From Siderastrea siderea (Eukaryota; Cnidaria; Anthozoa; Scleractinia; Rhizangiidae), in the NCBI GenBank assembly GCA_964030785.1, contig OZ034967.1:62635712-62699711 (forward strand): a stretch of 64,000 nucleotides of DNA, written 5' to 3'. Positions 45,128-59,200 of the stretch are shown here, piece by piece. The position numbers were made by a program, and so were the translations under genes. Under the pieces are notes generated by a model, which saw nothing but the letters and a program-made list of their open reading frames with translations, searched no databases and had not been told where the DNA came from. The first letter of the stretch is position 1. Each line of letters begins with the position of its first letter.

Positions 45128-48100
45128 TCATGGTGCAAAACCCAGAAGTCCAACATCCACCAGTTTTTGTATTTTAACTCCTGTATCAGCAGTCGCATTC
45201 TTTACTTCCCTGTAGGAAAACAAAAAAATTGTAACAGTGGTAATATTTTGTTGTATTGATACAGTAGAAGTCAATGAAAATATAAATGACTCGAAATCCA
45301 TGATGAAAACAAAAACGGCCTAAATGTTGCGTGTTTGCCAGATAATACATAGCGTGAAAGGTTCTGATAAGTTTATCTAAACATGGGCATGACATCACTT
45401 AACATTTGTTTCACTTTATTTTAGAAACAAAATATCAGACAAGGATGGGCACTTTATTCTCGCATAACCTAACATAATCTTTCTAAGGAGTTTGGAGAAA
45501 TTTGGAAGTAATTTTAATTATGTAAACCTTAGGGTAGATGAACGTCATTCCTTTTTCTACTTTTTTTCTCACAATAGTGTCATTTTAAGATGTTAATCCC
45601 AATCTTTTGACTGTTTTACTGCTAGTCTTCTTCCGTCTAGTGTTTGCATCAGGTTATGTGAGCATACACATCACCTTCTATTCCTTAAATAATACACCAA
45701 TTGTGAAATGTTTAAATTAAAGTGCTAGGATCATTATTTTATGGTTACAGCTACTTACAATTGTGCCGCATCAGGATTGGTTTTCATCATGGTCAATAAT
45801 TTCTGTATCTTATGATCTTGAAGCACTCTCATGACTTCAGGGTCTGATAAGATCTCTTGCATTTTAGCTTCATCCTCAGGGGAGGGAGGTGCAAGAGGCT
45901 GTTGGTTTCCACTTGCTCTTTCTTTCAATCCAATGTCATTTTCTTGAGTGACAGTTGGTTGCTATAGAAGCACAATGCATGTCAAAACATTAGCAGTACA
46001 AAATCAAATAAGGCCTGTGAAAATTATTATTTTGCGATAGTTTGACAAAGTTATTCTACATTTTTGTCCCCGAAAAACATCCCTATTTCTTTCCCACAAT
46101 CCATCTATTATTCTTGATTATTTGTTCTTCGGAGACAGAGCCAAATGGCTAACAAAGGGCTCATCTAAATGATTCCCCAGGAATCAGCTAACTAACTTAG
46201 CTCACTGCTTCTCCCAGATTATCCTCATTATTACTTAATCTGCCTTTTCAAGTCATTAACCTATTGTTCACCGAAAATGTACAAAATTTCCAGACCTGCC
46301 AACCTCCAAAACGTGCAAATCTGGAGACCTTGCAAAAAAGCCCAGAAACTGAAACCTGGAGATTGGGACCTCAAACCTGGAGATTTCCAAAATATGTGTA
46401 AAATGAAAGTAAAAATGGTAGATTTCTTGTTTTAAGGTATTCTTTACCTTATTTGTGCTACCTATTGTATTCTTTTGCCGCATTTTTTGAAGTCAGTTTG
46501 TGTTTCGCTGTCGACGCGAGGCGCCAGTTTGAGTTAACTATTCACAGCTCTAGCTTCCCCAGAGACCTAAGCACACCTATATTGACCTATGGTTTCACGG
46601 GAATGAGGTCGGAATTGTACCCAGCTTTCCCTCAAACATTACATGTGACAAATTTGGCCATTTTCAACACGGTTTTTCAATATTGCTTCATACTACCTGA
46701 ATTGTTTGGCAATTTCAAGATTTTCTGATTCACCGTGAGATTTCGAGGCCAAATCGTGAGACCGTGAGTTGATAGCCCAAACCGTGCGTCTCACAGTGAA
46801 ACCGTGAGAGTTGGCAGGTCTGAATTTCATCAGTGTTATTCCTGTGATCCTTTTCTAAAAATCTTCTCCTATTGCTACCAAAATTATTCTTAATTTCTGC
46901 AGGCCTAATCGGGGGATGAAGAGGAACAACAGTATAAGAATAACTCAGATTTCTTGAAGTGGAATAATGGCCTTTTTGCAGTGGAATAATGAAAAGCAAT
47001 GGCCTTGGTTTTTCAGGAATAATGGAATAACAATTTAATTTTGCCTTTAGAGTAGGAATAATGGAATAATGAACACTACATTATTCCTCTTCATCCCCCC
47101 AAGCCTAAACTAAATACAGATAAGCTCTAGCTTGTGATTGCATCACTCATTACCCCTTTCCTCTTTATGCACAAACAAAAGCAACATCATAAGTCCAACC
47201 AAACTAGCATGGCTATCCAATAATATACACTGTTAATACAATTCCCCACCCCCAGTTTGCATGAGTAAAAACATCATTAAGACATCATTAGTCTAGTCTG
47301 TTCTAAGCGTTCAGACTGTGGCATGGGAACAAAAAATTTTGAGGGCAGGAAAAAAACGAGAAGAGACTGACCTCTCTTCCCAGTCTCTTCATCTTTTTTT
47401 CTCCACTCTCAATTTTTTTTATTTGCCCGCCACTACCTGAATGCATGGAACAGGGTACATTAAGTTCAAATGAAATAGCATCACTACCCTATATAAATAC
47501 TGTTAATAAACACCCAGGGAGTTAATTAAATTTTATGATTTTTACAGTGGTATTTATTAGATACAGGGCATTTATTAGAGAGATGCTAGCAAGCCTCCAA
47601 TTTCATACGCAAGCTACACAACTGACGATTGTGAACAACAAAACATTAGTTACAGGTGGGGGCGGGGATTTATTACATACATATATATAACTTTATTTAA
47701 ACTCGGTAAAATCTTCAGTGTATTAAAAAGTGACAATTTCATAATTAAAAACTATATAATACACTTCATTCACTGTTTTACAAGATTGCCAAGTGGGTAA
47801 CCGATGAAAGAAATAGTTAATGATTACATATAATGTGTTTATTTGAAAAAGGCACTTTCCTCAAATGCCTATTTGAGGGGGTGTTTTGCGTTTGTTAGAG
47901 AATGGGTGTTAAATAGATCATTTAAGATCAACAATATATTTCGACTTTGACTCTATATAGATAACTTTATATAGAATGGGGGTATGGAGGGGGGGGGGGG
48001 GGGCTACAGATCACATTTCACTAGTGGTGTCCCCCTCTTTAATACCAATCAGTGAATCGGCCTCCTATGCTAGGAGCATTATCAAGGTCGCGCTCACAAG

Positions 48101-51100
48101 CCCCTGCTAAGGAAAAGCGCATTTAAATGTGCCATTCCTTGAGGAACATTGAGGAAACCTGCTCATGTGCTGCCACGTCAGTGATCTGTGCAGTGGTCTT
48201 TCCTATAATTTAGTCAATGTTGATTTTTACTTGGTTTGAAAGAGACATATTTGCTATTGGTAACTGGAACAGTGACATTAATAGATCATTTAAGATCAAC
48301 AATATATTTTGACTTTGTTTCTATTTTGTATATAGAATGGGGGTACGGGGGGGGGGGGGGGGGGGGTCCAGAACACATTATTTTCACTAAAAATAAAACA
48401 GTCACTTCACGTACATTTCTGTTCATCATGTTTCACTACATTTTGTGTGATGGCTATAAAAACACAATTCATGGTAATAAATTACAGTTCTCGCTTCATG
48501 GGGAATAATCATGGCAAATCACAGCTCACAGCTGCTTAACAAATCAGGTTTCACAAGAAAGAAAACAGCCATTTCACATTTCACACCAAATAGATATCAC
48601 TATTCATGGCTCACAAAAATACCCTATACCCCCCACTATATAGCTTATCCAATTTTCTGCCTCTTTTCTACACTTGGCAGCCAGGCTAAGCAGAGATGTT
48701 GCTAAGTCATTGCATTTATCTGCTTAGAAGGGACAATAGGTTGGGATGACCGGCGTAAGTCTACATTCTTACCATTCCTGCAGATGAATTGCCAAGTTTC
48801 GTGAAATGCTCTCCTAATATTCCACTGAATTCTTGAAGAGCATTCTGCATTTCTGGGTTGCTGCTAAGCATAGCCATAGCTTTCAGAGGGTCTGTTTGAA
48901 CTTCTGCAAGAGCAGCAGTAAACTTAGGATCCATAAGCAGCTTTGCTAATGAAGGGTTTCCTTCAATTTTCTTCAAGAGATCCTCAGTTATCCAGTCTAC
49001 AGAAAATGAAACAATTTATTAACAATTAATTATTAATCTAATTCAATTACACATCTCTTGTTCCTTATTCCTTAACTTTCCCATGATGTACTCTCTAGAG
49101 TTTTGACTAAAGCGACATACCCTAGGCTGTCAAAATCCTTGGGGCCAAAAAAAAAAACAAAAAAAATTCGCCCAATTATTATAATCATAATTTTTTTTTA
49201 ATTCTTCTGCTGTAGCAGTCATTTCTTTATAGAAATGTTTGAAACAAACATTATTGCAGTTTGAATCATTTCCTTGACATTCTTCAGGTAAACAGCTCAA
49301 AAGCTAAGGCAAATGTGTGCTTAGCCAAAGTTTTGGATCAATAAGAAGGCTGATCATTACATGCTCTTCACAGTTAACAAACAAGCAAAAGTTATGAGGA
49401 GTTCTTATCAGGCCTGAAATCAAGGATTAATTACAAAAATTTTTTATCATAATAATTTTTAAGACAAATTAATGACAATGACCTTTGTTGTCTAAGCTTG
49501 GTATGCTAGATTTCATTGCCTCCTGTACTTCAGGTATCTCCATTCCTTTGTTCCTTTCCTCTGGATTCTTGGGCTTGATAACAGGGATATTGTCATCTTT
49601 CCTCGCAGGTTTTGATGAAGGTGAGGGTTTTCGTTTTCCTTGTTTAGGATTGTTTAAGAAACCTTTTTTGAACCCACCAAATGCTTTCTGACTTTGTGAA
49701 GACTTTTGCCCCTAATATGACAAAATGAATCAATGTCAATGTCAATGGTTCATTCAGAGATACTCTTGGGATGATGGCATAGACCATCATCAGCAATTAC
49801 TTGTAACCGAGTATGATGTCTACCAAGTAGACCTTTCTAAGGTAAGAGCCTCTGCAGATCTCTGAGTAACTGAAAAGTCCAATCCTCGAACTGAAGCTCC
49901 AACCACATACAATGTAGATATTTCCTAGTAGGAGTGAATAACTCTGGAGTTTGGTTCTCTCAGATTCTTTTCTAAGGGCCCTTTCCTTGCACTGATGTGC
50001 TTGTTTGAAGTGATCTACCCCTTCACACAATAACTAACTTTGATTATAAGCACAAAAAATAAGATCTTAAATCTCCACAGAAACCAAATCACTTCAGTCA
50101 AGTGACCCACATCTAATAGCCTCAGGGGGAGGGTACTCAACTCATGTTTGTTTAGGGGTGTGCAACCCAGGCTGTCAAACTGACAATTCCCGCATTTATG
50201 ACAAAAATTTTAGATGTGCCCTTCCTTGTTGACTTCCTGGTAACTAAAGGGCACCTATGTACTCTGTCAATGGGCCTGCCAATGACAGTGTCAAGTCAAA
50301 AACCCATGTCCTTTTTTTGTGAATTTAGATTAAAAAGAAAAAAACATACAGGTACCCTATTGGGGAACAGATCTCTGTATAAGCTATGTATGGGAGTAAT
50401 CCCATCCCCTTCCCCCTGGGCTAGCAGCTCAATGTTCAGTGCAACAGACTTCATGTTCAAACAGCCCTAATGTCAGTGTAAGCTTGGGTGAGGCTAGTAC
50501 CAAGTGACGTACATGTCCATGAATATCAAAGTTCAGTAACTTAAATCATGGCATGGAGGTGCCTTTTTACCTGAGATGAAGGTTCTGACTTTTTCTTTAC
50601 TTGCGTCTCTGCAGGTTTTGTTGTCGACTCTACAGAACTTTTAGGAGAACCCCCTTCGCGTAACTTGTTAACCTGGTCAATCAGTTCTGACATATCTTCC
50701 AAAGGGGGCACATCTGGTTTTGATCAATAAAGTCAAAATTTATTTAACTCTTCACTTCCCTGAATTTTACATTACACCTTAAAATAAGCAAGAATGAAAG
50801 CTTAAAGTAAAGCTTATATAGACAGGGGTAGACAGTTATCTAATTACACCATTCTAGAATCCAATTTGTTCATTTCACAGTGGGCTGGCAGAAAAGGAAC
50901 TGTTATTTTTTTCAAAGTATTTGTAACATCTCAGATCCTCGAAGAATGAGAAGAAAAGATCGAATAAAAGCGAATAAAAACATAACACTGAATTTAAGCT
51001 GGCGTTTAAGCGAGAATACCCTGCGAGCAGAGGCCCTTCGATCTTCCTAGATAAGTCCCGACTTATCTAGGAAGATCGAAGGGCCTCTGCTCGCAGGGTA

Positions 51101-51225
51101 AAGCGAGAAAGACTCGTTCAAATATATCAACCAAGTTGACTGACAATAAACCACTGGTTGACACGCAACCTGGCATTCTTACCACTATCATCATCAAGGT
51201 CGCAAGCCGACGAACCTTCCGCCAT
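45128..51225 (-). CDS. STI1-domain protein, 307 residues, co-chaperone-like
   Basis: Six exons, minus strand: 51225-51183, 50713-50571, 49711-49483, 48996-48773, 45961-45759, 45209-45128; all GT-AG with matching phases. The N-terminus is acidic (CDLDDDSDVPPLEDMSELID). Residues 45-110 are Lys/Ser/Pro-rich and probably disordered. Residues 144-208 (LLKKIEGNPSLAKLLMDPKF and following) and 244-280 (EILSDPEVMRVLQDHKIQKL) are two STI1/DP-type helical segments with the usual NP and DP turns. The C-terminus is VKIQKLVDVGLLGFAP. STI1 domains in Hop, Hip, SGT and ubiquilin bind hydrophobic clients or transmembrane segments. Here there is no TPR, UBL or UBA domain, so this is not one of those proteins. 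Function as a client-binding co-chaperone is inference. A stop directly after exon 5 (AQL, then TAA within GTAAGT) is an alternative end, but the donor and the coding last exon make six exons likelier. Confidence 0.85.
46291..46822. mobile_element. 532-bp DNA transposon with 6-bp TSD, copy 2
   Basis: AATTTC is duplicated at 46285-46290 and 46823-46828. Same CAGACCTGCCAAC ends and nearly the same sequence as 32978-33505; the extra 4 bp lie at about 46348. It is inserted in intron 4 of the STI1 gene. Confidence 0.9.
47910..48370. repeat. pair of direct repeats ending in poly-G, STI1 intron 4
   Basis: 'atagatcatttaagatcaac' followed by 'aatatattt.gactttg' and 'atatagaatgggggta' occurs at about 47917 and 48278. 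Each copy ends in a G-run (about 47988-48003 and 48347-48366). Confidence 0.75.
51017..51100. mobile_element. 84-bp perfect palindrome MITE in STI1 intron 1
   Basis: Two 41-base arms, starting TACCCTGCGAGCAGAGGCCC, are perfect reverse complements around a 2-base centre (cc). An exact 9-bp duplication, AAGCGAGAA, lies at 51008-51016 and 51101-51109. It sits 82 bases from the end of coding exon 1. Confidence 0.95.
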
Positions 51226-53205
51226 CTTTTTGGAATGCAAAATTAAATTTTAAGGCATTTCCAACGAAAAACAGACTGTCCTTTAAAGCAAATGTTTCGC
51301 ACTGGCTGTGATCAGCAATTGTTGCCAGGCGTTACCTGAGTTGGCCGTTAGGGACTAGGTCGAAAAAGCTGCGAGCCGCGGGATTCGGGATCAGGCTGAT
51401 TCGGGATATTGCATGCCGGTTCTGGCGGGTCTTTGATTCTGATTTGATAAAAATGGATGGAAAAAACATGAAAAAAGCACGTGAAGAAAAGTGAAATGGT
51501 ATTTTCCTTCACAGTTTTGAAAGAACTTATATTCAATTTGCAATCGCTAGTCAGAATATAGAATCTCAGCTAACTAAGGTGATTTCTAGAGCACTGGTCA
51601 TTTTAAAGACCTAAATTAGATTTCCGCAATGCATTGTTCCCCAGAAACTTCTGATTGGTAAAGTGCTATTGCCATTTGATTTTGCTTTCCAATCATTTCT
51701 TACTGTTGAAAGAATAACCATGTTTTTTTGCAGACGACTGAACTCGTAAATTCTCAGAAGTGAAAGCCTCCAGGCGGATATTACCATTCGGGAGAGAGTT
51801 TTTCCCTTTCTTTAACTTTTTAACGTTGTCATTTTTCAGTCATATTATTTAGATATGTCAGATGTGTTAAGGAAACGTTTTTCCACCTACAAACATTCAT
51901 TTTCAATTATTCATGCGGAAACAGATATGACGTATGCAAATTTAGTGGTTCTTATTCTTAAAGCGTAAAAATTGACCGATTGAATCTTATCGTCTATTTA
52001 TTTTATTTATATTTTTACAGAGATCGTTAAGTTCTCTCAAGTCACAGAGACATGTAAAAAGCTCTGTTACATTGAGATAGACGAGATCTTCGGAATTTTC
52101 TCTCCGATAGAAAATCCGTTTAATACCTCCAGCTTTCAATAAGTAACTTAATTCTAAATGGCTAATTACATTTCAGTCTTCTTATTTCTGCTGCTCAGTT
52201 GTCTTTTTTTTTTCTTTCTTTCTTTCCTTTTTTCTATTTCTATTATTAATGCTGTTAACGTGTATCTACACATTACGAAAATATACACAGAACAATGCGA
52301 TATCAAAAGTCATTATCAGCAGCACGCAAATAGGCCTCGGGGCGAAGGGATTGGCGAGTTAACACGAACGCTTCTCGACAAATTCCGATTTATCTCGAAC
52401 AGAGCTTAATTTTGACAGGCTAAGGAGTTTGAAGATCAGGTTTGGTGCGAAAAAGTGATACAAAGATTTTAAGTTATCGATCGATGCATATTTCAGCTCA
52501 GATTGTGACAACAGAACAAATAAAGAAAAAAGAAAAACAAGGTGTAAAAATTAAGCCACAAAATTTAGTTATTCGTTTGCTTATTTATAATTGTTATCTT
52601 TAAATTTAAAGTCCATGGGAAAATAGAAATGTGAGGAACATTTATTATACATGGGAATTTAAACATATGGATTTTAAATGTTTTAAGATACCCTTCAACC
52701 AGGAAATAGCTGAAAATAGCCTTTGAACACACAAGGAACAAAAGAGTTCTCCAATAACTCCCACCTCATACAGCGGAAAGCTGGTTCCAATTTGGTTTAA
52801 TTAGTCACCGGGGCTTGGTTTGATTCATCTGGGATTCACAGATGTCTTCTTTCGACATGTATTTAAAAGCTTCTAGTGGCAATAATAGATACTTTTAAAA
52901 AAATGAAGAACAAAGGTATTTTATCTAAACAATGTATTAAAAGACTAAAACCTATTAAATCAACAGATGTCAAACAGGCACACGTTCCCACACTCAGGCG
53001 CAAAAATAAAAACATGCCAAGTATCAACATATTGTCATTGCTTTTCTCTCCACTGTTAACTCGAGTGCCATCTTTCTCTGCCTGGGGAATGAGTTCTTTC
53101 TCTTTCTGTCTACCTAGTGGCCTTTCCAACGTGAAATTAACTGATTGAAAAATTTGTTTTAGTTTCGAGGAAGGAAGCCTTGATTGCGTCGTAAAAAAAC
53201 GCATC
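51226..53205. promoter_or_regulatory. divergent intergenic region between STI1 gene and PRDM13
   Basis: The two genes are transcribed away from each other, with 1,980 bases between their start codons. Both promoters should lie here. I see AT-rich sequence, a pyrimidine tract (52204-52240) and no convincing TATA box. No coding exon is supported. Confidence 0.4.
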
Positions 53206-56200
53206 ATGTTAAAAATTATATCGGCGAAGCACGAATGCCGAGTATGGGCAAAAAGTTTCATCGCCGCAAATAACTTTTTCGGCCCCTTCCAAGGAGATTT
53301 TATGCAGTTGATTAAAAGAGTTCAATTTCTGGAGACATCTTCGACCCAGTTTGAGGTAAGTTCTTGTGATTTGTTAACAAAATTAACCCCATGTTAACTA
53401 AACCTTCGTTATCAACGGGAAGAATCGCAAAGCCTTGAAAGTAACAAAGTTTTCTGTTGTCACTCGCCGAAGAGATTTCATGGTCACACTTTCAGCAATG
53501 AGTATAAATTAAGTTTGCGTCCATATAAATGTGAAGGAAGAATAGCTGTTACTCACGGGAAAATCCCCGTGATTGGGTTAATCTCAAGGTTTTTATCCCG
53601 AGTTATTGGAATAATTCGGTGGTATTATTTCAGCAACAATCTAGAACAACAGGCTAATTTCAATACAACTAGGATAAAAATAACGGCCGAAATTTTAGAG
53701 TGAGTTTTCTTCAAGGCCTTCTTTTAAAACAGGAGTGGTTTTGTGTCTCAAAATAGCATTAAAAACAGGATCGAATTAGAGCACCAAAGCTAAGAATCTG
53801 CAAAATGTAATACACGACTTTAGTGAATCACTAGTTTTGCGTTCATGGGAAAGAAGAACTTATTTCCTACGAGTGATCGTAAATTAGTGCTGTTTCTCAA
53901 TATTTGAAGTGTTAGAATCTGCTCGTTTCGAAATTTTTATTTTAATTCGAGGGTTTACCAGCGTTAGCCTAGTGACAAACGTAGAAAAAACCTTATCCAG
54001 GAAACAAGTTGTAATGAAAATGGAGTTTAATGTAGACCAGTTCGATAACTCAAGAGAACTGAACACTGTTTTTGCAGATTGTGCATGCTATAGGACTGAA
54101 AACGGAATGCTTTCTAGACTGATAATTTAGCTGAAGCACGTTTGAATGCTACCAACAGTGATGTCAAGTCCGACTCAAGTCAGTTGTCACGTTACTTAAA
54201 GTAGTCAGACGCCAGTTTTCATAGAAACAATTTCGGATATAGTCCTACTAGAAAATTGTTATTAGACAGAACTGAGTAAAAAGCGTCTGTCAAACCCATT
54301 TCAACCGAGATTCGTGTCAGTGATTCATCATTTGGGAAGCATACAATATATCAGTGTGATGCATGAACTATCTGTTTCGAAAAGTACAAGAAAAGAAAAA
54401 GAAAGAAAATGCATCAGTCTGTGTTGTTCATTTTCTGAAGAAACGGTTACAACTGGCGCATAATCTTCGCTCGACACTAGACGGGCGGCTCCTACTCTAG
54501 TTACTCTATTAGCAAAACCGCATGGCAAAACGGATGTGCCTTGCAAAGAACTTCAGCTTATAAATCTTAAATGTGAATGTTCGCATTTTATCAACACAGA
54601 CACTGATCAGTGTTGGAGCCACCTTTGCCTCCGGAAGCCATAAAATTAGATCTGACATATTTTCACTTTCTCATCAGCTCCTTTTTTTCATCTACCGGAT
54701 TTGATTCATGTTTCTTGTAATTGTCCTTCCAAAATTGCAGAAGGAATCGATATTGCACATTGAAAAAAAAAAACGAAACGTCAAATTTGAAATGAACGTT
54801 AACTAAAATTTATATAATGCGGCGTAGGGAGTTGCGATTCTCGATCTACCATGACACTCCCCCCTTCTCTGCATCTAATTAGTTTGCCCGACTAAAAAAA
54901 GGGGGATGTAAAAATTAGTTTGTTCATTTTGTGTACACATCGTTTTATTGTCAGTGTTTCTGAGGAACCTAAGTATTCAACAGAGCAGTTTATTGTTTCT
55001 ACAGTTTATTTGGTTATAAAGCGGTCGGCATGGTTTGTTTCTTGATGCGAGGCCACCTAACTTTGAGACTTCTAATATATAAGAAATAAGCAAAAAATTG
55101 AAACTTCTTCTGTAAACAAAACCTTGATGAGCGATAGCATCAAAAACGTCATCTCTAGGAAAAGTTGGAAACATTTCCAGAGATTGAGACTTTTTTCTTC
55201 CTTAATATTAAGCCATAGATATTGTTATGATATTATACCACCGTACGACCCCACTGGCGCAGTTCTATAGAAAATGGATTGGCGAGTTGAAGTGTGTAGG
55301 GCCACGGACGGACTGACGCAAGCCGAAAACGTACAGCTCAGCTGAAAACATACAGTCATATCACGTGAAACCCAAAATATTTATCACAGGTGCGAGTAAC
55401 TGCAGGTTCCCTATGATAATATATTAATATTTTTAAACTTGAGTGAAATAACAAAAAGGATTCAAAATTACCACCTGAAAATATTGCTTACGAATGAGGA
55501 TTTCGTTCACAGTTCAGAAGTTTGAACCGTCTTACATGACGCATGCAAGTTTTCACTCTGGGATTGAATGATTTATACATTTTGACTTTTATTTGACAGT
55601 GGCCGTACTTATCTTGGAAGACGCATAATGGGTCTCAGACAAGATAGATTCGGCCTGTAGAGTAACCAACTTATCCCGTCGATCTTCGGCTAAACAGAGC
55701 TCACACCTATATCGTTCTATGACTGTGTTTGAAAGTAAATCTCGTGATCATTTACAATTCTTCCAAGGTAACATGATTCTTCTAAACGAAATTCAATCTT
55801 CAGGTTGTTTTATTTAGTATATATATCAAGCTCAGTCATATAACAACCAAGCACTGTATTCAGTTTTAGAGTCACAAACATACATGGGACTTCAAACAGA
55901 CAAACTCTAATGCGAGTTTTCCGAGGAAAATAAGGCAATAGCAATTTCAACAGAAATTCCGCCCCAGAAATTCCCGCCCCAGAAATTCCCAAGACAGCCG
56001 ACGTAAGCCAAATTGTAATCATCAGTATTTTCAGTTCCTCATAAGTATTTTTTTTTGGCACTAAATAGCACTAAAAAGTAAATAATACTCGACTAAGTTT
56101 GCCTTCGACTCAATACCCACACTTCAGTAACCTAGGTACAAGTCGCGATAAGCTTTGTTTTTACAGATTGAAGTTTTCGTTCGTCTTCACTAGATTTGAC

Positions 56201-59200
56201 AAGATGGGCCACACTGGGGTTATGTCCACGTAGAACGCTCGGCATTGCTTTAAAAATGAACGGTATATTTTGGGTTTCACGTTGTGTAACTAATGATATT
56301 AACACATTACGTTTGAAACCAAAGTTGTGTGTTAAATGGGAGTCTATATGCGATGTGTTAATGACTACTGCGCTAAGATTTAATTGCTAACATACTCAAT
56401 ACAACTCCAAAACAGATGGGAGTTTCTCATCAGTACTGCGTTAATAGCTGGCAAGATTATTTGAATTAAAAAAAGTTCGATTTGGTTTCAAGGTTAAAAG
56501 ATTATTGTGCCGGCCATGCTTGCTAAAAAGAAAATTTTATCAAACTGTCTGAAAGCTCATGATCAGCACATCTAGGTTTTCTACATAAGAGCACACGGTA
56601 CTCCGAGCACCTGTCTTTCCGTCTATAAGAACCGTTGATTGGAACTGAGCATGACAAAGAAACGGTGAACGAAAGAATATGAAAGGACAAAAAATGTTGG
56701 GTAATGCATTTATAAAAACTATGCATAGTAATAAATAAAACAGAACTGAAACAAAACAAACAAAACACATTTTTAAATTAGATCAGTACTGATTAGCAAC
56801 TTCTCTTTGGCTACCAGCAATTATTTTTTCTTTCATCCCACTCCACCGCTAGCTAAGCTGTAGTTATTTAGTTATTTTATTGGATACGCTGTTAGCGTTA
56901 CGTTCTAATAGATTCGAACTGGTTTAATATTCTTTCTGACAGCTTTTAAGGCCTGGTTTGAGAATCAAACATTTGGCAAACAGAGATATCGCATTAGTTA
57001 GCGGATTTCACTAACAATATATAAAAGCATTTCACACGTAAACAATGCAGATTACAAGTGGTCTGTATTTAGCCCCTACTTAAGCCGATTCATATATTGT
57101 CATTTTTCATTCAGGAGAAAAACTATCAACCCCAACATAATGTAAACGCCCGTAAATTAGACAGCCTCTTGAATAAAACAAGTATTAAAATACTAGGTGA
57201 CGGATATAAAACATTGTGTTGAATATGCTATTGTTTTAAAATGTGCAAAGTAGCGGCACTTTATGGAGAACACGTTTCATCCAGGAGAAACCCCTTCAGA
57301 TTTTCACAGCTAAAACAATAACAAAAATAATCGTCAAAGTAATAGACTTTGAAACTTGTGAAATTAAAATAGAGAATAATAAAGAGAAAATATAAAACAT
57401 AACTAGACTAAGTCGGATCTAGAAAGAAAATTTGACAATTTTTTCACGTTGTTGTGGTTGCCAAGGAAGAAAAAAATCAATGTAAAATATAAGTACTTCT
57501 AAAATAGGACAGGGCACATAGTCAGTGCGTAATAATTTTCTGAGTTGTTGTATCAACCAAGAAAAAGTATCAGGAATGAAGAAATATAATTGCACTATTT
57601 TTTTAAAAGGTAACTCTGAGAGAAATCGATGCTTGATGTCAGTTTATTATGTAAAGAGGTCAGATAGGAAGCACTTAGATTGTCAGCGATGGGTAAACAC
57701 ATGGAACGTGGACAGAAAAATATGAAAGTGAATATGCGAACAGAGGGAGTAAGACATTGAATAATAAAACACAGTACTAAAGAGGGTTGCAACTACGATA
57801 TGAAAGTTCACTCAGTCACTTGGTCCTTTTGCAGCAGATAGCAGAGCAATATATTTAATTCAGGTCGGTGTCAACTGCCTTTAAAGCTCTTTAAGACTCT
57901 AGAGAAGTGCACATTTACAGCGTGAAAAAAACTTGAATAGGTGAAAGCTCGTCTTTGAGTGCAACTAACAGACTTGCTTTAGAAAGCATTCTGCTTTACT
58001 GGAAAGAGTTTTATTTTAGCCATCTGGGCATATTTCCAACGATTTCCAAGGCATTTTCAGTATCTTCTTCCTTTTACTGCCCTGTGCTTTCTCCCGAGAA
58101 AACAACTAGACTGTCGTTGCTTTTGACTGTTGTACTGTTGTTTTATATATTCCGTGTTCTTTCTTTTCAACTTTGACAAGCAGTCCACTCCGGGTTGAAA
58201 ATTAAACTGACTAAAGATCTGAAAGAGAAATTTGCGGTATCATTTAAAATTAAATCCAAAAGTTGTAAATCCTATCCAATTTTCAAGCCTCACAATGAAA
58301 ACCAACACGGTTGGACGGAAATGATAATCGTTGATTGGTCAAAAATCTGCAGTGAGTTGACGATTGTCAAATCATGCGATATTTTTAATGCAGTAATTCC
58401 TTGTATGAAAAAAAAAACTTTTTTAGCTTGGAAAATAGTGCTTTAAAAAATAAATAACGAAAACCAGCTAGAATGTTGATAACAAAGAGGATTTCTGAAG
58501 AAGGTGTTAAATTCTGGCACGATAAGAGCAAGTATTTTAATAATAATGAGTTTTCGTCGACTTAACATGGTTGCTAGTAACGACAAAAAATGGACGTTAG
58601 GAGAGAGAAATCAGTGAAAGGCGCTCACCTTGTTTTGGGAAATTCATTCACAGACAGCAAAAAATTCGCTCGGTAATTTAGAAAAAAAACCGTCTTTTTA
58701 AAAACTTTTCGAAAAGATTTATAACAGGATGAAGTAGGAGGTTTACGTGCATCAATACAATGCCAAGTAGCGGAACAAAAAATGAAGAAGTAAAATCGAA
58801 ACAGTTGCCTACTATTATCATCATGAAAATAATGATCCACAGACAAACAAACCTTTTATCGACAAACATCCTGTATGATATGTGATAAATGTTTCGTATT
58901 CTTTCTGTGCTTTGTTCCATGTTAAATGAAAACTGCACATCCTTTCTTCTCAGTAATTTCAAAGAAACAGAAACTTTCATGTACTTCAGAACTAATTTAC
59001 TGGTTTGGAAGAAAAGCATTTTGAATACTTGAGAAATTGTTAACATGGTCGGAAGGAGAAGAATGTAAAATTATTCAACCATTTTCCTACTTCTCGAACA
59101 CTCTCATAGTAACCAATACCCTTTTTCTTTTTTCGGGTGTTTTTAAGCCCCATTTGTTTGGCATAGTTCCTGATCTGAAAATGAAGCAGGTTTAAGTAGA

